This document shows, one piece after another, positions 1-8,500 of a stretch of 64,000 bases of DNA. A model generated the notes under the pieces. It searched no databases, was not told the origin of the DNA, and saw only the letters and a program-made list of their open reading frames with translations. Within the stretch, counting starts at the first letter, position 1, and the number at the start of each line of letters is the position of its first letter. Where the stretch lies: positions 186,001 through 250,000 of the forward strand of contig JAWUZG010000015.1 in NCBI GenBank assembly GCA_036785705.1, read 5' to 3'. The position numbers and the translations under genes are program-made. The stretch is from Acanthornis magna. Its lineage: Eukaryota > Chordata > Aves > Passeriformes > Acanthizidae.

Positions 1-40
1 ACTTTCCCATTTGGTGCAGTCACGGTCACAGCCAGCGGGG
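1..40 (+). mobile_element. Tail of truncated LTR (window start)
   Basis: The 3' remainder of the truncated LTR whose head lies in the preceding unit (compare 15346-15633). The right boundary is set where the sequence becomes colinear with the internal duplicate at 2524. Confidence 0.55.
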
Positions 41-251
41 GCTGCCTCCCTGCCTGGCCCCGTGTCTCCAGACACACACTGGCCTCTCTTGCACAGCCCC
101 CAGCAAGAGCTTTTTGCCCCCAGTGTTGTCTGGTGCAATTCAGGGGTCTCTGGGCAGAGATGTCCTTGCCTGCATGTCCAGAGGTCCTTTTGCTCCGTGT
201 TTGCTGACAGGTTTCTCTGACCTTTTCTCCCATCCAATGTGCAGGTGCAAC
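41..251 (+). repeat. Intra-unit duplicate, first arm (copy A)
   Basis: About 210 bp that recur at 2524-2733 with only about half a dozen differences. The segment carries the 3' part of an intron, its polypyrimidine/AG acceptor and the first codons (Val-Gln) of the following exon, so two different exons in one unit share the same acceptor module. Equivalent arms: 15634-15844, 31267-31477, 46900-47110, 62536-62746. Confidence 0.9.
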
Positions 252-2864
252 AAAAAGGGAGGAGTGCCAAGAAAATATTTGGGACATTTGACATCTCGGA
301 TGCCAAGAGATTGGATGTGCCCCAGTCTGCCCAGCACAGCAGGTTGACTTCTGGACAGGTGAGAACAGACTCTTCCTTGGTGGCAGGAACACAGCCCTCG
401 GCAAAGCACACGTCCGTCAGAAAGCAGAGGAGCAGCTGTGAGCTGAGCTGTTCTGCCCAGGCCAGGAGAGCCCTGAGCGCTGCTCCCAGGGCTGGCATCT
501 CCTCGGCTCCAGAGCAGACTGAGAGCTCTGTGCCGCAGCTGCTGTGGCTGTGCCCGCTGCAAAGCGAGAGGAGGTGGCAGCAGCTGCCTCTCTGCCAGCA
601 GCCAGCCCTGCAGCCACAAGGCTGTGGTGTCAGGAAAGAAGAGTTGGAGGAGTTTCAAGGCCTCAGCAGTGCTTGAAGGCTCATTCTCCCACTGGGCTTT
701 GTTGCCCACATTGTGCTCTGCTCCTGTGTGGAATGCTGTGTAGTTTGGCAGAGGGAGAGTTTGCTCCCTGTTTGTGGGCTGGCTGTCCAGGAGCTTGCTG
801 TTCAAAGCAGCTCCTGGCCCAAAGCTGGCCATGGGGAGCTGCTCCTGCCGTGCCCACGCAAGGGGAGGCACCACGTGGGGGGTTGGATTTGGCATGGGAA
901 GGAATGGAGCAGGTGAGCAGAGCGGTGGACTAAACTGAGCAGAGTTTTGGACCGAGGGCTGAACAGCAGCTGCCCTGCTGGTGCTTCGAGGATGCTTCCC
1001 GAGACAAGAGATTTCTGAGGGACAGCACTTGAAGTGTTTGAAACAAGGGACTCATCTCTGTCAAAAACGAGGCAGCTCTCTTTGTTTTATAAAAAACAAA
1101 ACTCAAATTTAGTAAGAACACAAAACCAGGAGGAATAAAATCATAAAAGAAATCCGGGGTCCCAGTGATCAGAGACACTTAATGCCAAAAAAAAGGCAAA
1201 ATGACCCAAGACAAGGAGATCAACAGTGCTCGAGCTTGCTAGTGATGCCTTCAGGTATTTCTAGTTTTTTACTCTTCATGTAGCTGTAACTTGCTGTAGT
1301 TCTGTGCTTCTTACAAAGTGCTAAAATCCCCCGCTCCCAGCACCTTTAGCCAAAACAAGGCTCTCTGAGTACAGATTCAAGGACATGTTCATTGCCTTAG
1401 GGCCCAAAAATATGTAAACAACTGTGAGATGGGGGGAGCAGGCCTGGGGTGGTTAACATCATCACCTGAGAGTGTGATTGGAGAATTAAGGGCCAATATG
1501 CTATCTTTTAGCAATCTTTTAGGCCAATCTTTTAGGCAACACTAGGGCTCAATTCCAAGCAAAAGAAAGGTTGGAAAGCCGGCCTAGTTCTTCCAGCACC
1601 GGGCTATGCCTGGGTTAGTCCCGAGCAGAGAGTCCCAGCAGTTGACTCCGGAACTCGCGCAGGCAAAAGAGCAGGCTCCTGCACCTGTGTGTCATTTTCC
1701 TACCCCTCTTGGCCCCTCTCAGCACCACCCATTGCCGTGCCTCCCAGCTAGGAACTGATTGGTAGAGTTCCTTTAATGTCCAGTTCATTGGATGGAGTCC
1801 TGGCGATGACGTAAGGTCCTTTTGACCAATGGCTCGTTGTCTCCGGGCAGGGGTGTTCCTCAGACTTTTAGGCGGGAAAACTTTCTCATTACAATTCAGG
1901 TTTCCATGGTGCTAAGTGTCAGAGCAGCTAAATTTAGCCTCTCAGCCAGGGGTGAGGGCTTGTTTCTCTTCTTAAGCACAGCCTCATCTGAAAAAAGAGC
2001 TCCAAAAAATTTATCAAGTTTTCTCTTTTATATGACCCCTGAGTCTTCAAACTCAAGTTTTTAACTTCTAAACTCCTTGTTTTGAACTTTGTCAATAACT
2101 TCAACGGGTTCACCTTTTACTAGTTCTTTAATTCCTTGTCACCGAAAGCCAAAATCTCCCATTTCGTGTATGACATCTCTCTGAATACTCAGCAGGCTGT
2201 TGGAGCAGAAGGGAAGTGGCTGTCAGAGCACTCAAGGAAAGGTGCGGAATGTCTGCAGGCTTGGGTTGCAGCACCAGCAAAGGAGAAGACAGAGAAGGCT
2301 GAATCAACCACAGAGCCCCGGAGAGCTGGCGAGCAGGTAAAGTGGGCATTCGCTGCCTCTGCAAAGCCTCAGGCTCCTCTGCAGCACGACACGTTTGCCC
2401 AGGCAGCGCTTTGGAGTCCCCTGCTTATTTCCTTCCCTCTCCGTATCCCTGCTGTGGGCACACCCTTTGGTTTGTTCTCTCCCTTGTGGCAGCCCATGGC
2501 TTTCACCAAGGCACCTTCACTCCGCTGCCTCCCTCCCTGGCCCCGTGTCTCCAGACACACACTGGCCTCTCTTGCACAGCCCCCAGCAAGAGCTTTTTGC
2601 CCCCAGTGTTGTCTGGTGCAATTCAGGGTCTCTGGGCAGAGATGTCCCTGCCTGCACGTCCAGAGGTCCTTTTGCTCCGTGTTTGCTGACAGGTTTCTCT
2701 GACCTTTTCTCCCATCCAATGTGCAGGTGCAACGTGAAGAGAGGAGAATCAGAAGTTTTAGGAGAGTTTTTAATCGGGGCTACTTGACGTTGTCTATCTC
2801 CCAGTCAGCTTCTGGAAGTGAAGAGTCCTCGAGTTGCTCGGGGAAGGAGCAGCCCTCCTTCTGA
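245..2864 (+). CDS. Unrecognised three-exon gene end (copy A), 3' portion
   Basis: I do not recognise this gene. Three exon-like blocks share phase 0: 245-358 (38 codons, GCAG acceptor, CAG|GTGAGA donor), about 2124-2336 (71 codons; acceptor TTTTACTAG assumed, donor CAG|GTAAAG) and 2727-2864 (45 codons, then TGA at 2862-2864). The predicted peptide is hydrophilic: the first block is basic with an IFGTFDISD stretch, the second is Lys/Glu-rich, the last is Arg-rich then Ser-rich (SGSEESSSCSG) and ends KEQPSF. No start codon is identified; 5' exons could lie in the preceding unit. Alternatively exon 2 could skip the stop-bearing exon and join the phase-0 acceptor at 4088. Copy A encodes Asn where B-D encode His in the last exon (FNRG versus FHRG). 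Coding status is inferred only from splice signals, phase and open frame. Confidence 0.4.
359..2123. other. Intron/intergenic stretch without recognised gene (copy A)
   Basis: No exon I can defend. The first 550 bases are GC-rich with overlapping open frames on both strands that look like compositional shadows. From about 1080 the DNA is AT-richer, with an imperfect inverted repeat around a TATAAAA string (1081-1100) and three closely spaced ATCTTTTAG direct repeats (1503, 1514, 1527). The CCAAT/CRE cluster lies at 1758-1830. The stretch may include an old, unrecognised retroelement. Equivalents: 15952-17715, 31585-33348, 47218-48981, 62854-64000. Confidence 0.6.
1758..1830. promoter_or_regulatory. 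CCAAT/CRE cluster, promoter-like (copy A)
   Basis: Seen: inverted CCAAT (ATTGG) at 1758-1762 and 1787-1791, a CRE-like TGACGTAA at 1807-1814, and a forward CCAAT at 1826-1830, all within 73 bp. NF-Y and CREB/ATF sites in this arrangement are typical of vertebrate proximal promoters. No clear TATA box or start site is seen, so direction is unknown. It could equally be the U3 of an old LTR. Confidence 0.4.
2524..2733 (+). repeat. Intra-unit duplicate, second arm (copy A)
   Basis: Second arm of the 210-bp duplication. Similarity starts at GCTGCCTCCC and stops a few bases into the exon, after which the two exons are unrelated. Equivalent arms in other units: 18116-18325, 33749-33958, 49382-49591. 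Confidence 0.9.
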
Positions 2865-2891
2865 GGCACAGCCTGCAGAGAAAAGGGGTCA

Positions 2892-2896
2892 GTTGC
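2892..2896. repeat. Target-site duplication GTTGC, left (copy A)
   Basis: GTTGC directly before the LTR start TGTTATGATC. The same five bases follow the LTR end at 3808-3812. A 5-bp duplication fits ERVL-type integration in birds. Confidence 0.8.
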
Positions 2897-3807
2897 TGTT
2901 ATGATCCAGTTATTAAGGTTCTTAGAAATACCTCTGCCCGAATTGAAGTGCAAACGAGACCCTCTGCCAGTCAATAGTATGGGTTTTATTGTATAGTAAA
3001 TATGAGAGAGAGAGAGGAAAAGAGAGAAAGGGAGAAGTAGGGAAAGAGGTGGGGGGGGGACAGAAAGAGAGTGACAGAGACAGAATAAAAGAATATCACC
3101 ATCCGTGGATCCCAAGGATGTAGCGTTGATCCTCTCCACCTTGGTCTCTCTTGGTGGTGATGGTCCCCCTGAAAAGCACAGAATCCCATGGGTTACTATA
3201 CACTCAGGCCAGGTGGCCATGTCCAGGCATGTGCCCCAGGGGGAAGGGACAGTCCCTTGCAGCAGACTCTGCTTGCATCACATGCAGTCCTGTGGGGCAA
3301 GGCCTAGCATTTTGGGGAGGCTTTGATGGATTATGACACCCCCTCAGCTGCCTCTCACATGAATGTCCCTTGGATGTGGCCTGTGGGCTTGGGGCTTCCA
3401 CAGCTGGGCAAATCTGTGTAACAGAGGATGGGTGTTTATTGCCTCTCACCAGAGGTTATGCCACTGCACCCAAAACCTCCTCCTCCCCGCCTTGGTTGGG
3501 GGGAGAAGTCTGTGTAGACCTGGCTTTGTGAGCTGTGCTCTCCCCCCAGCCCAAACTCAGCTGGGGATGAGTCTCAGTGCAGCTGGTGGCTTTGGCCTTT
3601 GTGGATGCATACCTTTCCTGCAGCCTTGAGATGACTGAGCAATAGGTTTCCTTTTGTCTGATCTTAGCAGTTTGACTTTGAGTCCAAAGTCCCAGTCAGG
3701 TATCCTCACCGAGGCTTCTTTGGTTGTAGTTTCTTTATACAGTTTTTGTTACAATGAGCAAAACTTTATACCAATGTTTGAGGCATGAACTATTTCAGTC
3801 TCTGACA
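2897..3807 (-). mobile_element. Solo LTR, 911 bp, minus strand (copy A)
   Basis: On the + strand the element begins TGTTATGATC and ends GTCTCTGACA, so it has the TG...CA ends of an LTR with short TGT/ACA inverted termini. It is bracketed by GTTGC at 2892-2896 and 3808-3812. Read on the - strand it contains TATAAA (about 3770) and an AATAAA signal (about 2990) about 90 bp before its 3' end, which sets the orientation. A purine-rich GAGA/GGGGG tract lies at about 3003-3075. No internal retroviral coding sequence flanks it, so it is a solo LTR left by LTR-LTR recombination. All four copies have it at the same site with the same duplication, so insertion predates amplification. Family name not assigned. 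Confidence 0.85.
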
Positions 3808-3812
3808 GTTGC
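3808..3812. repeat. Target-site duplication GTTGC, right (copy A)
   Basis: Right-hand copy of the 5-bp duplication flanking the solo LTR. Other pairs: 18484-18488/19400-19404, 34117-34121/35033-35037, 49750-49754/50666-50670. Confidence 0.8.
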
Positions 3813-4087
3813 CCCAGTGTGTGCTTTGTAAATCTCTGTTGGGTTCCTAAGTCCTGTCAGAAGTCTCTCTACTAGAGCTGTGATGGCTGAGGAGCAAGGT
3901 CTTCCTGAGCCCGCTGTCCCCAGCTTCATCCTGGAGTGCTGAAGATGGGATCAGTGACTCTTCAGGCCTCTTCATTCTTCTGACCGAGCTTTGTCTATGC
4001 AGTCACTGTAAAAACTTCAAGAAGTCCAGAGAAAAGCTGCACTAACCCACGGGAATCCCGGAGCCAAGCGCCTTGTGTCTGCGTCAG

Positions 4088-4489
4088 AAGAACACCAAGC
4101 GGCTGAAGGCAGTGTCAGCCCAATTCAAAAAGGCGGAGCAGCAGGACAGGATGAAGGTTGGTTTAGGAAATGAGACTGGTTTTCCCTTGAAAACTTGTCT
4201 TGCCCCTTCTTGTACAGTGGAGGACTTGGCTGCGCTCGAGGGAGAAGACCCATCATTGCAGAGTGAGCTGGAAGTCAAGAGGCAGACACTGGAGGAATTG
4301 CAGCTTCAGAGGGATCTGCTGGAGCAAGAGAGGGATGATGTTAGCAGGGCCCTGGACACCTTATTCCTAGGCAGCGCCTGTGGGAGTGGGAGTTGTGCCA
4401 GCCAGATCAGCCCAGATGCTGTTTCTGGCTGTAGAAAAGAGGGACACTGCTGTGCACACCTGGCTCAGGATGGCACACGCATTTCTTAG
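4088..4489 (+). pseudogene. Coiled-coil candidate exon(s) with unclear splicing (copy A)
   Basis: After a GCGTCAG acceptor the frame reads a basic helical peptide starting KNTKRLKAVSAQF, followed from about 4217 by a Glu/Leu-rich heptad segment (SELEVKRQTLEELQLQRD, then LLEQERDDVSRALD). The style matches the CEP250-like exons downstream. Between the two halves is a possible 62-bp intron (donor AAG|GTTGGT, acceptor TTGTACAG), but removing it breaks the frame, whereas reading through keeps it open. After ALDT there is no GT donor; the frame runs into Cys-rich non-helical sequence and stops at TAG near 4487. This may be a decayed upstream exon of the CEP250-like gene, or the point where the amplified copy was truncated. 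Confidence 0.45.
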
Positions 4490-4580
4490 CCAGGGAGATG
4501 CATGTTCATCAGCCAAATGGTAGATGGTTCTGCAGAATTTGTTACTTTGGGCAGCCACAGAGCCCCTAAAACAGGGGACG

Positions 4581-4814
4581 GAGCTGGGGAAGGGTCTGGA
4601 GCACAGGTGTGATGAGGAGCAGCTGAGGGAGCTGCGGGGGGCTCAGCCTGGAGAAAAAGAGGCTCAGGTGGTACCTTCTCTCTCTCTACAACTCCCTGTG
4701 ACAGGAAGGTGCAGCCAGGTGAGGGTCGGCCTCTGCTCCCAAGGGAACAAGGGACAGGACAAGAGGAAAAGGCCCCAAGCTGTGCCAGGGGAGGTTTGGA
4801 TTGGGTATTACAGG
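4581..4814 (+). mobile_element. CR1 LINE 3' fragment (copy A)
   Basis: The stretch GGCTCAGCCTGGAGAAAAAG, then TACAACTCCCTGTGACAGGA, GGACAGGACAAGAGGAAA and GTGCCAGGGGAGGTTTGGAT in order is the hallmark of the 3' region of avian CR1 retrotransposons. It is truncated at both ends, has no reverse-transcriptase coding region, and sits upstream of the first CEP250-like exon. The open frame across it is CR1-derived. Confidence 0.88.
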
Positions 4815-5131
4815 AGAGCTGTGAGAGAATGGTTTGTTTCTGATGGTCACCGTCAGACAGTCTCACTTCTGGAGTATGGGCAAGGTTTGGCAAATACACA
4901 GCAGAGGTTTTGCTTTTGAAGAAAGGAGCTCAAAACCACAGTTTAGTCGTCAGGCTTGAATACCAGCAAGGGCCATTAGACACCTCCTTTGCTGGTGTCA
5001 ACTGCTTTGGCCACATCAGCCAGACTTCCATCACTCATTAAATGACTGCCCACCATAGGAGCTGTTTCCCTGCCAAGCATCCCCTCCTTGCAGAGAGCTG
5101 CTTTGCACACTGGAGGAGGTGACCCTTTGAT

Positions 5132-5548
5132 ATGGGTTTTGTTCTAGAAACAGAATTAGCTTCAGCGAGCAAGATTGCTTTGGCTCAACCTTTCCTGAAA
5201 ATGTCCAGCACTGGAATAGATCCTGATAGAAATGTTGTCTGCCAAGTGGCAGTTGTGGAAGATGCAGTATTTTTGGGTGACAGCACGGGGTTTGGAGTAG
5301 GCATGTTTGTTGGGAAGGAGCTATCTGGTCCCAGGCAAGCCAGCTGGGCCTGGCACAGCCCTTCCAAGGTAACAGTGCCAGAGGATTTGGCAGCCCTGGC
5401 TATCAGAGCTGCAGAGGGCAGATGCTGTGAGACTTTGAGCCCAGAGCACAGGAGCTCCTTGTCGTCTGGCTGCCTGCAAGGTGGCACAGGCTGGCTCTGC
5501 ACAGGGCTCCCGAGGAAGGGCTCGAGCTGTACCTTGTCCCACTTCCAG
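5132..5548 (+). other. Open in-frame extension upstream of first CEP250-like exon (copy A)
   Basis: From an ATG at 5132 the frame stays open for 139 codons into the acceptor of the first exon, in the same frame as the coiled coil. A second ATG lies at 5201. The encoded stretch is not helical and includes VVEDAVFLGDSTGFGVGMF. If transcription began here it would supply an alternative first exon and start codon. It may be chance, since other non-coding frames of this length exist in the unit. The frame is open in all four copies (20724, 36357, 51990). Confidence 0.25.
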
Positions 5549-8500
5549 GTTTCCCAGGAGCAAGAGTCGTCGAGCAGGGCTCTGGAGCAGCTGCGCCGAG
5601 AGTCCTCTGGCCAAGGGCACGCGCTGGCCCAGGTGTGCAGAGAGAAGGAGCTGCTGGGCCGGGAGAAGGCTGCTCTTGAGGGCCGACTGGCAGCCATGGA
5701 GCGGCACCGACAAGACCTTTCCAAGCAGCTGGCAGAGGCCAGGTAAAAGCAGGGAGCAGAGCCTGGGCAGGACAGGGCTGAAGCGCTGTAGTGCTAAAGG
5801 TGGTAAGCACTACACAGGGGTTTATTGCATCCTCTGTGCATTTCAGATGTAGATGGGGCTGTTGAGGTCAGGTTGGGCTGGGCTGTCTGTGCTATGGCAG
5901 GCCATAAGGAATGCCTGGGCAATCCCTCAGAGGGTCCTGCTTTGCTCTTGAGATGGCACAAGTGTGCCTTCTCTGTACAGGTTTCCCATTTTCCATACTC
6001 AGGTGCGGGGATCTCGAGCCATGTCATCCTGGAATAACTGCCTGTGGGTGTGAGGAGCAAGTGACTCGTTTCTCTCTGTATTTGCAACTTGCAGGTCAAC
6101 GAGGGAGAGCCTGGAATCCAGCTTGTTTGCTGCTCAGCAGAGGATATCTCAGCTGGAGGCCATCAGGAACCATCTGGAAGCTCAAGTGCTCACAGTCATG
6201 CAGGCCAAGGAGGTGATAGAAGGTGAGAACCTCATGCGCTTTGTTTGTGGTGCTGCCCCTGCCTAGAGAAGCTGCTGTAAAGCCACCTCTGTCCACAGGG
6301 CTTCTGAGGAGTGGCAGGGCTGGAGGCAGGGCCCTCCTACACTGACACGGAAAGGGCCTGAGGTCAGTAAAGTCAGTAAAGACTCTGCATCTTGCTGTTG
6401 GTTGTGTTTGCAGGAGAAGGGAAGTGCCTCCAACGTGAGCTGGAAGTGGAGAGAACTCTCAGGAAGCAGGAACAGGAAGACACAGCACAACAGCTCTTGC
6501 AGGCAGAGCAGCAGTGTCAGGAAAGCCTCAGGCTTCAGGGAACTGCTCAGCAACTGGAAATAAACAAGCTCCTGCGAGCCCTGGTAGGGGACAATAGGCT
6601 CTGAATTGTCCAGGCCCTGTGGGTTGGTTTAGCACAAGCAGAGCCTGAGGGTGTGAAAGGGCAGCAATCCTCTGCCAGAGGCCTCCTGCTGCTGGGCCGG
6701 GCAGCAGAGCCAGCAGCTCAGACATGGAGGTGTGTGAAGAGCCACGGCATGGTGCTGGGACAGTAACTGCAGCCACAGCTTCAGTGTGGGCGTCAGACGA
6801 GTTCCAGAGCAGCTTGGGCGGTGCCCAGCCAAAGCATGGCAGCCCAGGGCGGCATTGTCCCCAAGTCCCATCTGCCACAGGGCAGATGCCAACGCAGAGC
6901 AGATGCCAACGCAGAGCAGATGCCAACACAGAGCAGATGCAAATGCAGAGCAGATGTAAATTCAGAGCAGATGCCCACAGTGCTGCCGGCTGCAGGCGTG
7001 GGAGCTGGGTTCCCTTCTTGCTGTGCTTGCACGATGAACAGAGGGATAAGCTTGGGGCTTGAAGCAAATGGATCAGGCCCTTTGTCCCTGGTCCTTCAGC
7101 CCTTGTGACTGGGGCATCAGAGAGGGGAAGGTGACACCTCCTTTCCTGAATGGTTGCGCTCAATGCTTGTGAAGGGATTTCTCAACAAAAATGATTTCAT
7201 GAGTGTCTGATTCTTGCACATGCTGAGCCTCCTTTCCCGTTCCCTGAGAGGACACAGTTTCTGGAGGGCAGAAAGCCGTGCTGTTGTCTTTTCAGGTTGG
7301 GGTTAGTGGGAGGGATGAAGCTTCACAGTTTTCAGTGAGGAGCTTGCCTGGGACTTCATCTTGAAGATTTTTCCTCCCCTCCCCAGGCAAGTGAGTGGGA
7401 AAGGTACCATGCAGAGATGCTAGAGATGCTAGAGCAATTGGAAAAAAAGAAGGCAGAGAGAGAGCGGGAGCACGAGAAGGTGCTGTTTGAGATGAGGCAG
7501 AAAGTTGCCACCCTGCAGGCTCAACAAGAAGACGAACGAACTAGATTTGAAAATGCCAAGCGAGAGGTAACGACTGTGAAATGAGAATTTTTGATTTTTT
7601 GCAAGGCTGGAGCTGTGGGAGATGGCAGGATAGGGAGTTGTGTGGAGCATGCCCTCCATGTATTCTACACTGAATTTGGGGAGGTGAAAGCTGAACGGGG
7701 CTATCTTTGGAACTAGGAATGAGCCTTCTCATAGGAAGCCAGGCAGAAACATTGGGTTTCAGTTGAGATTTTTGTGCTGCTCTTGTGTTCTGTATTTCTA
7801 AGAGTTACCTCAGAGCATCTTCACTGTTCTCTTACCACTCCTCTTTTGGTGTGTACTGCTAGGTGTTCATAGCCAAACTTAGTTTGTAGGGCTTTTCTTT
7901 TGTGGGCACGGGGAGGGCGCAGCAGGAACGCTGACAAGGGAAAAATCTTTTTAAAGACTCGTCTGGAGTATTGCTGAACAGTAACCCAAAGATGTCTTCT
8001 GGGCTGTGTTGTAAGTCACTTGCTGGGAAGCTGTGTCTCCCCCGGGGCAGACAGCGGCCCAGGGGAGCAGCAGCCGAGTGCTCTGGGAGCACATAAGCGC
8101 ATCAGTCTTTGCCTCTTGCCACGCAGATGTTGCAGGGCACGTGTGAAGCCCTGTGCTCTTGCTTTCTGTGCAGGTCCTGCTGGAAGAGCAGAATGAGAAG
8201 AGGGCTTTGTCAGAGACGCTGCTCCAAACTCAGGCAGAGCTAAGCCGAGCCTGCCAGCAGGTGCAGCAGCTCAGGCAGGAGGCGAGAGAGCAGCAAGAGA
8301 AGGGGCAGGTAAGTCTGAGTAGGCAGGGAGCAGAGTGCAGGGCAGTGACAAGGGCACAAAAGGCAGGTCCTGGGACTGAGGAGGCAAGGGCTGCTTCAGA
8401 CCCTGGGAGCATAGAGCCTGGTAAGCTCCAGAGCTCAGCCCCAGGAAGGAAGGCTTGCAATGGAAGCAGGGCTGCGTAGAGAAGCCAAAAGAAGTAGCAG

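Noticed and set aside
140..895. 251-codon open frame on the - strand, present in all five units
   Set aside because: It overlaps the + strand acceptor and exon at 245-358, crosses the 210-bp duplicate and has low-complexity Pro/Leu/Ser composition. Its conservation follows from the near-identity of the units.
1080..1110. TATAAAA string as a core promoter
   Set aside because: It sits in an imperfect AT-rich inverted repeat with no supporting elements or downstream exon, so I did not annotate it as a promoter.
2897..3807. Part of a full-length endogenous retrovirus
   Set aside because: No second LTR and no gag, pol or env-like frames adjoin it, and the target-site duplication closes directly around the single LTR.
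6883..6976. Short regular repeat as a possible CRISPR array
   Set aside because: The 17-bp units are contiguous with no spacers, and the context is an intron in a vertebrate gene.
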